This document shows, in pieces, positions 1-9,513 of a stretch of DNA of 64,000 nt; positions within the stretch are counted from its first letter, which is position 1, and each line of letters opens with the position of its first letter. The position numbers were made by a program, and so were the translations under genes. The DNA comes from CAZHEV01 sp964531335 [NCBI: uncultured bacterium]. Its GTDB lineage: Bacteria > Eisenbacteria > RBG-16-71-46 > CAZHEV01. Location of the stretch: contig CAZHEV010000013.1 in the NCBI GenBank assembly GCA_964531335.1, forward strand, positions 26,438 through 90,437, written 5' to 3'. The notes beneath the pieces are model-generated. The model ran no database searches and was not told where the DNA came from. It saw only the letters and a program-made list of their open reading frames with translations.

Positions 1-1059
1 CCGAGCAACGGCCATTTCGACACCACCCAGGAAAACATAGAGGACAGCTTCATCGTGCCGCTCAACCTGCCCTGCAAGGAGCACATGGCCAAGGACGAGG
101 CGTTTCCCTTTCGCGGGAACATGGACATCGACGCGCTCGAGCTGCTCCTGGAACATGCCGGCGATCGCGTTCCTCTCGTCATACTCACGATCACCAACAA
201 CACGGGCGGAGGCCAGCCCGTGTCCATGGCGAACATAAAGGCCGTGAGCGAGGCGGCGCATGAGCACGGAGTTCCCTTTATCTTCGACGCGTGCCGGTTC
301 GCCGAGAACGCCTGGTACATCATGGAGCGCGAGGAAGGGTTCCGCGAAAAAGGGATCAGGCACATAGTCCGCGAGATGTTCAGCTACGTGGACGGATTTC
401 ACATAAGCCTCAAGAAAGACGGTCTCGTCAACATGGGCGGCGGGCTGCTCATAAAGCCCGACGGATTGATGGATGAGAAATACCCCGCCCTGAAGGACAA
501 GCTGACGGACTGGCAGATCATGGTCGAAGGGCATCCCACGTACGGAGGCCTTGCGGGCAGGGACATAAAGGGCGTCGCTGAAGGACTAAGGACGATAGTC
601 AGAAGAGAGTACCTCGATCACCGGATAGGCCAGGTCGAAGCCTTCGGCCGAAAGCTAAGCGAGTACGGAATCCCCATAGCGAAGCCCATAGGGGGACACG
701 CGGTCTACATAGACATAGACGAATTCTTCGACGGCCAGAACGTCAAGGACGAAGACTATAAGGGGATCGCCTTCACCGCGCTGTTGCTCGTGGCCGGCCA
801 CCGCCTCTGCGAGCTCGGGGTGCTTGCCTTCGGCCGCTACGATCCAGAGGCCGGCGTGGAGGTCCCGCCCAGCCCGAGAGTCAACTACGTGCGCGCCGCC
901 GTTCCGCGATTGGCATACGAGGATCAGGACCTTTTCTCCGTGGCCGAGGCGGTGAGAGTCCTGCACGAGCACCGCGACCGCATACCGGCAATGCGGATAG
1001 TGTACGGCAGGGACCTGACGGTGCGGCACTTCAAGAGCAGGTTCGAGTTCGCGGGCTAG
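1..1059 (+). CDS. Tryptophanase / tyrosine phenol-lyase family enzyme, 5' end missing
   Basis: PLP-dependent beta-eliminating lyase that would split tryptophan or tyrosine into the aromatic ring compound, pyruvate and ammonia. The frame is open from base 1, so the N-terminal part lies outside the window; about 352 residues are visible, against roughly 460-470 for the family. Visible family features are an N-N-T-G-G-G-Q segment, a D-A-C-R-F-A-E-N segment, the PLP-lysine motif S-L-K-K-D near bases 406-420 and a P-T-Y-G-G-L-A-G-R-D segment. I cannot separate tryptophanase from tyrosine phenol-lyase without the specificity residues upstream. The next gene, ilvE, is 291 bp downstream and probably separately transcribed. 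Confidence 0.85.
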   Translation, partial: PSNGHFDTTQENIEDSFIVPLNLPCKEHMAKDEAFPFRGNMDIDALELLLEHAGDRVPLVILTITNNTGGGQPVSMANIKAVSEAAHEHGVPFIFDACRFAENAWYIMEREEGFREKGIRHIVREMFSYVDGFHISLKKDGLVNMGGGLLIKPDGLMDEKYPALKDKLTDWQIMVEGHPTYGGLAGRDIKGVAEGLRTIVRREYLDHRIGQVEAFGRKLSEYGIPIAKPIGGHAVYIDIDEFFDGQNVKDEDYKGIAFTALLLVAGHRLCELGVLAFGRYDPEAGVEVPPSPRVNYVRAAVPRLAYEDQDLFSVAEAVRVLHEHRDRIPAMRIVYGRDLTVRHFKSRFEFAG

Positions 1060-1350
1060 GGGCCGCGACGATCGGCCCGGTGCGCATCTGGTGGCCCCAA
1101 AGTCGTTCCTCTAAGGAGCTTATCGGTTGCCTCGACGGCAGGCCCCATCCGCGTATCGCCCTCTGAGAGCGTCGCGCTGGCCGCACCATTCATTCACGCC
1201 GCCCTTATCGCGGCGCCGCTAATTAGCGTGTCAAGCTCATGAAAATGGTGTACAATCCGGGCGTAGAGCCGTGGGAAACGCCTAGCGGTCCTTGGGGCGC
1301 GCCACGCGAGCCCCATCGGTTTTCCATTCACGGGTGACGAAGGGAGGCGG

Positions 1351-2400
1351 ATGACGATGGAAAAGGCCAACTTGAACTGGGGAGAGCTCCCCTTTGGGTA
1401 CAGGCGTACCGACTGCCACATTGAGTACCGCTTCAGTGACGGCAAATGGGATGATGGGAAACTTGTCGATGACGACAGGCTGGACCTCAGCATCTCCGCC
1501 ACCTGCCTGCATTACGGCCAGCAGTGCTTCGAAGGGGCAAAGGTTTTCGAGACCAAGGACGGAAGGGCGCTGGCCTTCAGGATCGAGAAGAACGCCGAGC
1601 GAATGGCGTACTCGGCGAACAAGATCCTGATGGAGCCCTTGCCGGTCGAAAAGTTCGTCGAGGCCGTCTTCAGAGTGGTCGACGCGAACCGCCGGTTCAT
1701 CCCTCCGTTCGGCAGCGGAGCGAGCCTCTACGTCAGGCCTTTGTTGATAGGCACCTCGCCTCTGATAGGCGTGAAGCCTTCGACCGAGTACCTCTTCTTG
1801 ATCTTCGTAAGCCCCGTCGGGCCGTACTTCAAGACCGGGCTGAAGCCCATCAAGCTGATAGTGGAGGAGTCCTTCGACAGGGCGGCTCCCAACGGGGTCG
1901 GCGACGCCAAGGTGGGCGGCAACTACGCCGCGGGGCTGAGGGCCTCCAGGAAGGCGCAGGAGGCGGGATACACCGAGGTCCTCTATCTCGACGCGGCGAG
2001 GAAGGAGTATCTGGACGAGTCCGGTCCCGCCAACTTCTTCGGAATCACTCCGGACAACAATTACGTAACGCCGGAATCGCCGTCCATCCTGAAGAGCATC
2101 ACCAACATGAGCCTTAGGACCCTGGCCGAGGACCTGGGCATGGGGGTGGAGCGGCGGCCCGTGCACGTCAACGAGATATTCTACTTCAAGGAAGCCGGAT
2201 GCTGCGGTACCGCGGCCGTCATTACCCCCGTCAAGAGCATCACCTTCAGGGACAGTACTGTAACTTACTGCGAGCGAGACGAGGTAGGCCCGTCGTCGAA
2301 GAAGCTCTATGAAACCTTGACCGGCATTCAAATGGGCGAGGTCGAGGACAAGTACGGATGGACCACCGAGATCCCCGTGGGCTCCAAGGTGGGCTCCTAG
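1351..2400 (+). CDS. ilvE: Branched-chain amino acid aminotransferase
   Basis: Class IV PLP aminotransferase that interconverts leucine, isoleucine and valine with their 2-oxo acids in the cytoplasm. The 349-residue length is normal for the longer IlvE subtype. Diagnostic segments are H-Y-G-Q-Q-C-F-E-G (about residues 55-63), G-D-A-K-V-G-G-N-Y-A-A-G around the PLP lysine (about 188-199), and Y-L-D-E-S-G-P-A-N-F-F in the cofactor region. The ATG at 1351 follows a purine-rich GAAGGGAGGCGG ribosome-binding site. It appears monocistronic: 281 bp separate it from the next gene. Confidence 0.93.
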   Translation: MTMEKANLNWGELPFGYRRTDCHIEYRFSDGKWDDGKLVDDDRLDLSISATCLHYGQQCFEGAKVFETKDGRALAFRIEKNAERMAYSANKILMEPLPVEKFVEAVFRVVDANRRFIPPFGSGASLYVRPLLIGTSPLIGVKPSTEYLFLIFVSPVGPYFKTGLKPIKLIVEESFDRAAPNGVGDAKVGGNYAAGLRASRKAQEAGYTEVLYLDAARKEYLDESGPANFFGITPDNNYVTPESPSILKSITNMSLRTLAEDLGMGVERRPVHVNEIFYFKEAGCCGTAAVITPVKSITFRDSTVTYCERDEVGPSSKKLYETLTGIQMGEVEDKYGWTTEIPVGSKVGS

Positions 2401-2681
2401 GGGGATCCCGCCCAGACACCGCTGTTGACATCACACTCGCCCCCGCGCATAATGGCTCCTCGGTTGGGAGGGAATCGCGCGGGGGCGTCCCGCGTAGACC
2501 CTGTTTTCGGCTCGTTAAGCTCGTTTGAGACACATAGACTGGACCCCTCGGCCGCCCCGGATCACTCGTGCCCGGGCAGCCCCGGGCGTCATTCCCTAAG
2601 CTGACAGCAGGCTCCGCCTTACATAGCCATGTGAACAAGCAGTGCTTTGCCGTGTGTCCCTGCAAACTCGGGAGGTAAGCC

Positions 2682-4634
2682 ATGAGACACGTTTCGGTTG
2701 GAAGCCGCTTCGTTTACGCCGTCCTAGCCGGAGCCGTTCTCCTCGGTCTGTGGAGCCGCCCCTGTCAGTCTGATGACTGGAAGGGTCTGGCAAAGAAAAA
2801 CTCCTTTTGGGCTGAGCTCAAGCGCGAGCACGGGGCCGCGGCGGGGGCGGTCATGTTGCTCGAGGAGGCCGAGACCCGAGTCAGGATCGAGCGCGGCTAC
2901 AGTCAGACCAAGACTTACTACACTTACGTGGCCGCGATCTTGGATCCCGTCGAGGCCTACGAACTGGGCGAGTGGCGGGTTTGGAAGCTGCCATCCAGCG
3001 CCATCGGTGATATCTCAGCTAATACATATCTAAAGTCAGGCAAGAAAGTCTCGGTTAGATCCGATGACGTTCGCGAGGCCAAGTCGGGCGACGCTACCGT
3101 GTACGAGTTCGCTCTGCCGCACTTCAAAGAGAACTGCATAGTCGAGGTCAAATACTGGATTGCCAATGAGGGCTGGTTCGTGGGTACCGAATGGCTCTTC
3201 GGCGGCAGCCACCCCACGCAGGTCTCGAGGCTGAGGCTCCTGTTTCCGGCGTGGATCGCCGAAATCAGCGCCTCCGATTGGCCCCAGGCATACGCTGCCA
3301 GAAGGGCGGTTCCAAAGCCGAAGTTCGACAGGGAGTTCACGACCGACGGGGACGTGGTGAGCTTCACATGGGAGCTCAAAGACCTGCCCGGAGTCCGGGA
3401 GGAGCCCTATATGCCGCCCGTGCGGGATCTGGTTCCGGCCGTCAAGATCGGGGCGACGCAGAAGGGGTTCCCCTGGGACCAGGCGTGCCGGTGGTATTTC
3501 GAGACCTACCTCATGGAAAGACTCGACCCCAAGCCCGAGATAAAGCAGTTGGCGATGAAGCTGTCCTCCGGAAAGGGCTCTCGAGAGGCCAGGCTTCGGT
3601 CCCTGTACGATTACGTGCGAAAGAACGTGCGGTACACGGACATTCCGCTTACCAAGAGCGGCATCTGTCCGAAGCACCCCGAGACGGTCTTGAGGAACGC
3701 GAACGGAGACTGCAAGGATCAGGCGACCCTGCTCGTAGCCCTGGCCGGGGCGATAGGACTGCCGGCCAAGTGCGCTCTTGTGCGGACCAGGGACCTGGGT
3801 GAGGTCGAGGAGCGCATCACCGACCTGGGCGCGTTCAACCATATGATCGCGGTGGCCGACTTGGACGGGGCCGAATACTGGCTCGACCCGACCGCCACGC
3901 CCTGCCCGTTCGGCGAGCTGCCCCTCCAGGACCAGGGCGTGCGCGCTTTGGTCATAGATGAAGGCGGCGACTCCGGTTTTCGCACGACGCCGGTGAGCGG
4001 CCCCGGCGATAACAGCACGATGACCTGGACGACGGCGGTGCTGGGGGAGGATGGTTCGATCGAGGCTGAAATACGAATGTGTCCGAAGGGCCAACACGCC
4101 TCAGGATGGCGACATGTTCTGAGCACGGCGAAGGACGAGGACATACAGAGATACCTCAATTACAGGTGCAAGGGCGCAGAGATCAAGGAGTGGTCTGCGG
4201 AAGGGGGCGAGATGTACGGCGCCGATCTCGAGTTGCGATGCAGCTTCGAGAAAGCCGACTTCGCCACCGTGGCCGAGGACATAATAGTCTTGAAGCCGGC
4301 TGTCTATTCCGAGCCGGACCTATGTAACAGATTCTCAGGCGATCGCAGAGAATACCCCATCAATATGCTGTCAATGGCATGTTGGGTGGATTCGGTGACG
4401 GTCGTGATTCCGGACGGATACGGGATCCAGGAGCCCCCCGAGCCGGTGCGCTTGGAAGGGCCCCTCGGGGAGTTCGAGATGAGCCTGGCCGTTCACGGGG
4501 ACGAGCTCAGATGCTACCGGCGCTTCGAGATCGACACGCTGGTGTGCGGCAAACATCAATACCCCGACCTCAGGGAGTTCCTGGGCCGGATTCGCAAGTG
4601 TTGCGGCAAGGGCATAGTGCTGAAGAAGGTGTGA
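2682..4634 (+). CDS. Secreted DUF3857/transglutaminase-like protein
   Basis: A 650-residue exported protein. Residues 1-30 form a signal peptide ending near S-R-P-C-Q-S. An N-terminal DUF3857-like beta domain (about 60-240) is followed by a transglutaminase-core fold (about 280-420). The catalytic triad is visible as Cys in N-G-D-C-K-D-Q-A, His in F-N-H-M-I-A-V and Asp in Y-W-L-D-P-T-A. Such proteins are common in Bacteroidetes and related lineages, probably acting on cell-surface or periplasmic peptides; the substrate is unknown. An AGGAGGT-like site (GGGAGGTAAGCC) precedes the ATG. The convergent LigD polymerase gene ends 167 bp downstream. Confidence 0.85.
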   Translation: MRHVSVGSRFVYAVLAGAVLLGLWSRPCQSDDWKGLAKKNSFWAELKREHGAAAGAVMLLEEAETRVRIERGYSQTKTYYTYVAAILDPVEAYELGEWRVWKLPSSAIGDISANTYLKSGKKVSVRSDDVREAKSGDATVYEFALPHFKENCIVEVKYWIANEGWFVGTEWLFGGSHPTQVSRLRLLFPAWIAEISASDWPQAYAARRAVPKPKFDREFTTDGDVVSFTWELKDLPGVREEPYMPPVRDLVPAVKIGATQKGFPWDQACRWYFETYLMERLDPKPEIKQLAMKLSSGKGSREARLRSLYDYVRKNVRYTDIPLTKSGICPKHPETVLRNANGDCKDQATLLVALAGAIGLPAKCALVRTRDLGEVEERITDLGAFNHMIAVADLDGAEYWLDPTATPCPFGELPLQDQGVRALVIDEGGDSGFRTTPVSGPGDNSTMTWTTAVLGEDGSIEAEIRMCPKGQHASGWRHVLSTAKDEDIQRYLNYRCKGAEIKEWSAEGGEMYGADLELRCSFEKADFATVAEDIIVLKPAVYSEPDLCNRFSGDRREYPINMLSMACWVDSVTVVIPDGYGIQEPPEPVRLEGPLGEFEMSLAVHGDELRCYRRFEIDTLVCGKHQYPDLREFLGRIRKCCGKGIVLKKV

Positions 4635-4800
4635 CGGCGCGGGGCGCCCTATATCTGCCGGAGATACTGTATCTTCATGAAGTACTGGCGGCTTGTCTGG
4701 GTCCAGCCCCGGCGGCCGTCCTCGGCGATCTTGCGGTGAAATAGGTGTTGAAGAGATCGCCGCCCTCCTGGAAGAAGGGCCGCATGGGAAGGCGATGAGA

Positions 4801-5715
4801 TTATCCCCGGTCCCTTGTCTTCTTCAGCTTGTCCTTGGCCTTGGAGAGCGAGCGGGCCCGCCTCTGGATCCCGGCCCAAGGGTCCTCTCTTTGCGAGAGG
4901 CGCCGAAACAGGCTCTTGATATCGTACTTGGCCGAGCTCAGGCCCTTTCCGCCCAGCTCGTCCCAGTCCAGGGGCGTCGCCACCGGCGCGCCCACCTTGG
5001 CCCGGACCGAGTAAGGCGCGACGCCGCTTTGCGCGTAGGCGTTTCTGTTTACGTCTATGAAGACGCGACCGCCCCTTTTGTTCTTCCTCTGCTCGGTGGT
5101 GCGGTTGTCCGGGTCGAGCTCGACGGCCAGTTCGGCGATGTGGTCCGCGAGCTTGCGCGTCGTGTCGAAAGTCGGACCTCTCCTTATGGGCACGACCACG
5201 TGCAGTCCGGTAGATCCTGTGGTCATGACGTGCGGCACCAGCCCCGCCTCTTCTACTATCTCCCTCAGGGCCCGCGCGGTCTCGCACGCCGCCTTGAACC
5301 TGTCCCCCGGCGGATCTATGTCGAATATCATCCTGTCGGGGCGGCGGGGCCTATCGTGCTTGCATAGCATCGCGTGAAACGTGATACAGGCCTGGTCGGC
5401 CAGATAGACCAGGTCGGCCGTCTTCTCGCAGACGACGTGCCTTACCGTTCCGCCTTCTTTCTTCAGCGTGACGCCCTTTAGCCACTTGGGGAAGTAGTCA
5501 GATCGCTTCCTCTGGTAGAACTCCTTGCCCCCGAGCCCATCCGGCAGTCTCTGCATCGTGACGGGACGGCCCTTTACGTGATCGAGCATGACGTCCGCTA
5601 TCCGGCGGTAGTAGTCGATGAGATCGTCCTTTGTAACGCCTGAGTCCTTGAACAGGACCTTGTCCTCGTTCGATGTCTCGACTGTGATCTTCCCGAAGGT
5701 GTGTTTGCCGGCCAC
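4801..5715 (-). CDS. LigD-type polymerase/primase domain protein (NHEJ)
   Basis: Stand-alone polymerase domain (archaeo-eukaryotic primase superfamily) of the bacterial non-homologous end-joining enzyme LigD, which adds or fills in ribo- or deoxynucleotides at broken DNA ends. At 304 residues it matches an isolated PolDom. The metal-binding D-x-D is visible in M-I-F-D-I-D-P-P-G-D (about residue 130), followed by T-T-G-S-T-G-L-H-V-V-V-P and a later F-I-D-V-N-R-N segment. It is the last gene of a minus-strand group holding a ligase remnant and a 3'-phosphoesterase, so the three LigD activities are on separate genes here. Confidence 0.9.
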   Translation of the reverse strand: MAGKHTFGKITVETSNEDKVLFKDSGVTKDDLIDYYRRIADVMLDHVKGRPVTMQRLPDGLGGKEFYQRKRSDYFPKWLKGVTLKKEGGTVRHVVCEKTADLVYLADQACITFHAMLCKHDRPRRPDRMIFDIDPPGDRFKAACETARALREIVEEAGLVPHVMTTGSTGLHVVVPIRRGPTFDTTRKLADHIAELAVELDPDNRTTEQRKNKRGGRVFIDVNRNAYAQSGVAPYSVRAKVGAPVATPLDWDELGGKGLSSAKYDIKSLFRRLSQREDPWAGIQRRARSLSKAKDKLKKTRDRG

Positions 5716-5720
5716 AGTGT

Positions 5721-6020
5721 CTAAGCCTCCTTCACGACTTTCTTGGGGCTCTTGTCCGATCTCAAGCCGAGAAAGCTGGGATGGCGGAGCCTCTCATCGC
5801 CCGTCCACCCGGTGAAGCTGACCTCGGCCACGAGCTTGGGGCTGACCCAGTGCGCGTCGGTGTCCTTGTCGATGCCCTTGTCGAAGGGGCAGGTCTCGCG
5901 CTCGATGGAGCGGAGCCCCTTGACGCCGCTCCGCCTTGCCTCCTTCGTCTGCATCCTGGGCTGTAGCCTCTTGAAGCTCGTGCGCGATCCCTTGAAGGCC
6001 ATCACCTCGCCGCCGGCATC
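5721..6020 (-). pseudogene. Remnant of LigD-type ATP-dependent DNA ligase with internal deletion
   Basis: The frame ends with a typical C-terminal OB-fold of LigD ligases (H-W-V-S-P-K-L-V-A-E-V-S-F-T-G-W-T then L-R-H-P-S-F-L-G-L-R-S-D-K). Just upstream in the same frame is a segment from the middle of the adenylation domain (G-G-E-V-M-A-F-K-G-S-R-T-S-F then L-Q-P-R-M-Q). In intact ligases more than 100 residues separate these two parts; here they are joined directly. The lysine-nucleophile K-x-D-G motif is absent, and upstream lies only low-complexity GC-rich sequence. I read this as an inactive deletion product 5 bp upstream of the polymerase gene. Confidence 0.75.
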
Positions 6021-6201
6021 TCGGTGGCGTTGTATCGCCGGCGTCTTCGCCGGTCGCGTCGAGGCCCTCGACCCATCGCCGGGCTTCGGGCCCATCAGCG
6101 GGCAGCCAGGGCCTCGTCGCGGCCCATGAGCCACCGGCGACCCTCCAGCCCATCGCGGGGAGCCAGTGCCTCCTCGCGGCGGTAACCGGGCTCAGCGCCG
6201 G

Positions 6202-6846
6202 TCAGTTCTTTCCCTCAGCCTCCTCCGCTATCTCCTCTATCGTCTTTCCGCTCAGAACGGACTCAGGCTCCGTGCTCACCGGGTTCCTGCGCGCGTCCGC
6301 GTCGTCGTCCTTCATCTTGATCAGCAGCCAGTTGTTCTCGCCGCCGCCCATCTTCGTCTTGACCAGCGCGTATCCGCCGCGGAGCTTCTTTCCTTCGAGA
6401 CGCATTTCTATGCGGCCGTCCTCGAAGCATTTGTCCATGGGGATCTCATCTCCGTCGTCGTCTTCCTTTATGTTCTTGTATCTGCCCGTGTCCCAGACGA
6501 GCACGGTCCCCGCGCCGTAGTTGTCCTCGGGTATCACCCCCTCGAAGTCCGAGTACTCGAGAGGATGATCCTCGGTCAGCACGGCAAGACGCTTCTCGCG
6601 GGGGTCCGTGGACGGCCCCTTGGGCACCGCCCAGGATTTCAAGACGCCCTCTATCTCCAAGCGGAAGTCGTAGTGGAGCCTGCTCGCGTCGTGCTTCTGG
6701 ATCACGAAGATGGGCTTACGTCCGGAGCTGCCCTTGGCCGGCTTAGGCCCCCTCTTGCCCGTTGTCCGCCTCTTTTCCTTTCCCGAGGGCTCCGGGGTCG
6801 ACTTGAAATCGCGCTTTTTTTGGTACTCCTTGAGTTCCTTGGGCAT
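6202..6846 (-). CDS. LigD-type 3'-phosphoesterase domain protein
   Basis: Stand-alone PE domain of LigD, which cleans 3'-phosphate or 3'-ribonucleotide ends before ligation. 214 residues: a lysine-rich N-terminal tail (1-45), then F-V-I-Q-K-H-D-A-S-R-L-H-Y-D-F-R-L-E (the conserved His/Asp/Arg metal centre), W-A-V-P-K-G-P-S, D-H-P-L-E-Y and G-A-G-T-V-L-V-W-D. I chose the ATG at 6846 because GGGAG lies about 10 nt upstream and the protein then begins like the family (M-P-K-E-L-K-E-Y-Q-K-K-R-D-F). No Ku gene is visible in the window. Confidence 0.9.
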   Translation of the reverse strand: MPKELKEYQKKRDFKSTPEPSGKEKRRTTGKRGPKPAKGSSGRKPIFVIQKHDASRLHYDFRLEIEGVLKSWAVPKGPSTDPREKRLAVLTEDHPLEYSDFEGVIPEDNYGAGTVLVWDTGRYKNIKEDDDGDEIPMDKCFEDGRIEMRLEGKKLRGGYALVKTKMGGGENNWLLIKMKDDDADARRNPVSTEPESVLSGKTIEEIAEEAEGKN

Positions 6847-6915
6847 CTTTCGGGCTCCCTTGGCGTGAACGGGTGCTTGCGGCCTACTGATCAATGGCCT
6901 GCGGCCCGCCCGGGG

Positions 6916-7644
6916 TCAACCCAGATAGTCCAACAGCTTCCGGGCGTCATCGACGGCGTAGGCGTTTTGATCGTTGTCGAAGTAACAGTAGACGTCCAGC
7001 CCCTCTCCGTTCCAGTCCGATATCCTGCGGGCCCACGCGCGCAGCGTGTTGCCGTGATAGCTGCCCTCGTACGCCCCCTCCGGGCCGTGCAGGCGGACGT
7101 ACACGAAGTCGGCCGTGACCTCGTGCGGAGTCTCGCGCCTGTTCAGCTCGTAGATGCAAAAGGCCGCGTGGTGATCGGATAGGATCTCGTAAATCTGATC
7201 GTCCCACCAGCTCTCATCTCGAAACTCGAAGGTGTACCTCGTTCCAGAGGGCAGTGATTTCAAGAAGGCGACGAGCCTCTCGGGGTCCGCTTTCCAGCGG
7301 GGGGGAAGCTGGAAAAGGACGGGGCCCATCTTGCCCTTCAGCCCGGCGGCCTGCGAGAAGAAACGCTCGACCGGCTCCTTTGGGTCCTTGAGCTTTTTCA
7401 TGTGGGTGATGTACCGGCCGGCCTTGACGGCGAAGAGGAAGTCCTTCGGCGTGCGCTTTCTCCAGTCCTCGAAGGTCTTCTTCCCCGGCAGATTGTAGAA
7501 GGAGTTGTTTATCTCGGCGGTCTTGAAGTGTCCCCGGTAGTGCTCCAGCCACTTCTTCTGAGGCAGGTCCTCCGGGTAGAAAGGGCCCTGCCAGTGCTTG
7601 TATATCCATCCGGAGGTTCCGATATGGTACTTGCCCTTTGCCAT
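6916..7644 (-). CDS. DUF72 domain-containing protein
   Basis: A 242-residue DUF72 (YecE-like) protein with a TIM-barrel-like fold and no settled biochemical function. Family hallmarks are the start H-I-G-T-S-G-W-I-Y-K-H-W, the F-Y-P segment, Y-F-x-x-V-E-type text here as F-K-T-A-E-I-N-N-S-F-Y, and the C-terminal V-Y-C-Y-F-D-N-D. DUF72 genes are often next to LigD/Ku genes, which matches the downstream phosphoesterase gene (about 70 bp away); a DNA-repair link is therefore plausible but unproven. Confidence 0.88.
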   Translation of the reverse strand: MAKGKYHIGTSGWIYKHWQGPFYPEDLPQKKWLEHYRGHFKTAEINNSFYNLPGKKTFEDWRKRTPKDFLFAVKAGRYITHMKKLKDPKEPVERFFSQAAGLKGKMGPVLFQLPPRWKADPERLVAFLKSLPSGTRYTFEFRDESWWDDQIYEILSDHHAAFCIYELNRRETPHEVTADFVYVRLHGPEGAYEGSYHGNTLRAWARRISDWNGEGLDVYCYFDNDQNAYAVDDARKLLDYLG

Positions 7645-7768
7645 GATGATCTCCCGGATGTGCGACTCTTCCGGCTGGCTTCCATCCCGGGCACAGGCGG
7701 CCGCGGGCGTGTAAACGCGGTCGCGGAGCTCGCGCCGGCCCCGTTTTCTGTGACCGGCGTCCGGGAGC

Positions 7769-9298
7769 CTATGAACCCCTCTTGCCGGCCCGGGTCGTCT
7801 TAGCCGCGGTGCCGGAGGATCGCTTTCTGGAAGCAGTGCGCCGCTTTATGTAGAAGTAATAGCTGAGGAATTTCTCCAGAAAGTCGTCGGCCGCGCCGCT
7901 CTTGTCGTTGTACGCCACCGTCTCCTTGCCGATCATGAGCGCCGCGTAGGCCAGCTTGTCCCTGGGCCCGCCTTGCATGTTGTCCCGATAGTCGCGGTTC
8001 AGGGTGTTAACCTGAACGACGCCGTCCGAGAACCTGCTGTGACGCCTGCCGCCTTCTTCAAAGGCCGCCTCCATATAGTTCATTCTCGGGCCTCTTGGAG
8101 TGGGACGATCTCCAGGCTCCTTTGGGGGACTCTCGGGCATCCTGAGCTGGCCCTTCTTTTCCAGCTTGCGTTGCTTAATTGTCTTCTCCGATTTCTTTCG
8201 CCTACGCTTGGCCAATCCGCCCGGCAGCTCCAGGTCGGTGAACTCATCAAGGTCGAGAATCTCCCTGGCGAGCTTGAGCGCGCGCTTCTGGACGGAGGAG
8301 AGCTCTTTCTCCTGCTCTTCCTTCAACCTCATCTCGACCTCGGCCTCGATCTGCGGAGCGTGCCTGTCGAGGAGGCTAAGGAAGGAGATCCAGTCGTCAT
8401 TGTCCTCGAAACCGGTGCGAGCGGGCAGCGGTTGAAGGAAATCGGCGTCGATGAAGCCCTTCACGTAGCCTGAGGCGTAGATGCTCTCCTCGAGGCCGTA
8501 CGCATCGGCCTGGGAGACGTCGTCAACGATCACCACGCCCGTGTGGCGTATGTTTACCTTCCCCTTTCCTGAGGGATCGAAATAGAGCTCGATGCCCAAG
8601 GACTTCTCCTGCTCGCCGGGTACCGGTATCCGCTCCAGCCCGCCTGCGATTCGAGGGAGGTCGATGACCGACGGCTCGACAACATAGCGATTGCCGCCCT
8701 TCAGAATCTCCACCTCCAGCCACCCCCTTCGGAGATGGCTGTCGAATCGCTCGGCGAAGACCCTGCGGAGCCTCGAAGGATCCAATGGACCCCTGGGCTT
8801 GGTGGGATCCAACTTGAGCTCGGAGATGACGATTCTCTGGCCCGGCGCGGACAGGGATTCCTTCTTCAGCGCGCTGCGGAACTCCGCCTCAGGACTCCCC
8901 TCCCGCAGGATTACTTTTAGCGTTTCGTCCTCGCCGTCTTTTCTGGACAGAAACGTGCACTTTCGACCGATCTGCTGAAAGCTGAAGATTCCAATGCCGA
9001 GCTGTCCGATCTGGGGCACCTTGGTGCGCCTCTTTGCGGAGTCGGCCACTCTGTGCAGGGCCGTCTCGAACTCCCCGCGAGCCATTCCATAGGGATAATG
9101 GATCTGAACGGAGCGCTTGGTCAGGTGAAAGGAGACCCTACAGACGGGGAGGGCGTTGCCGCTCTCGGCGGCCTTGAGGTGCTCGTCGATGGCGTTGCTT
9201 ATATGCTCCTTCACGGCGTCGGCGGGGTTGCGGTAGAGCGTCCCCAGCCACTGAAGGGCGTTTGCGACGTTGAGCCTTATCGGCACTCGCTTCGGCAT
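7769..9298 (-). CDS. GHKL/HSP90-like ATPase domain protein of unknown role
   Basis: A 509-residue protein whose first 200 residues look like a histidine-kinase/HSP90/MutL ATPase fold: K-E-H-I-S-N-A-I-D-E-H resembles the N-box (Glu/Asn/Asp) and Q-L-G-I-G-I-F-S-F a degenerate G-box. The middle (about 330-400) is Lys/Arg/Glu-rich and probably coiled. The C-terminal part is unassigned, ending in a basic K/R/T tail. No kinase dimerisation or receiver domain is visible. It lies 124 bp upstream of the DUF72 gene on the same strand and may be co-transcribed; similar ATPases occur in repair and defence contexts, but I assign no function. Confidence 0.7.
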   Translation of the reverse strand: MPKRVPIRLNVANALQWLGTLYRNPADAVKEHISNAIDEHLKAAESGNALPVCRVSFHLTKRSVQIHYPYGMARGEFETALHRVADSAKRRTKVPQIGQLGIGIFSFQQIGRKCTFLSRKDGEDETLKVILREGSPEAEFRSALKKESLSAPGQRIVISELKLDPTKPRGPLDPSRLRRVFAERFDSHLRRGWLEVEILKGGNRYVVEPSVIDLPRIAGGLERIPVPGEQEKSLGIELYFDPSGKGKVNIRHTGVVIVDDVSQADAYGLEESIYASGYVKGFIDADFLQPLPARTGFEDNDDWISFLSLLDRHAPQIEAEVEMRLKEEQEKELSSVQKRALKLAREILDLDEFTDLELPGGLAKRRRKKSEKTIKQRKLEKKGQLRMPESPPKEPGDRPTPRGPRMNYMEAAFEEGGRRHSRFSDGVVQVNTLNRDYRDNMQGGPRDKLAYAALMIGKETVAYNDKSGAADDFLEKFLSYYFYIKRRTASRKRSSGTAAKTTRAGKRGS

Positions 9299-9318
9299 TC
9301 AGGCGTTCCCGTTTCGTA

Positions 9319-9513
9319 CTACTCTGTGTACGCGCTTAGCCGGACCATGATTATCGCGTCCGACTCGCACCTCCAGCCGGCCACCTCGGGTCCGGCATAT
9401 TCTCCGAACTCCTCGCTCCAGCTGAAGGCCGTGATATGCGAGCATGTGACCGTGCCTGTCACTTTGTTCTCCACGTAGAATTCATTGTATTTGCCATAGA
9501 TAAGAATGCCCAC
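9319..9513 (-). CDS. Short hypothetical ORF, possible gene remnant
   Basis: A 64-codon frame ending 20 bp upstream of the GHKL-type ATPase start. The peptide has an ordinary globular composition (Y-N-E-F-Y-V-E-N-K-V-T-G-T-V-T-C-S-H). Its only start is a GTG without a convincing ribosome-binding site, while the frame stays open about 80 bp further upstream without an ATG. It could be the tail of a decayed gene or a small real protein. No family recognised. Confidence 0.3.
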   Translation of the reverse strand: MGILIYGKYNEFYVENKVTGTVTCSHITAFSWSEEFGEYAGPEVAGWRCESDAIIMVRLSAYTE

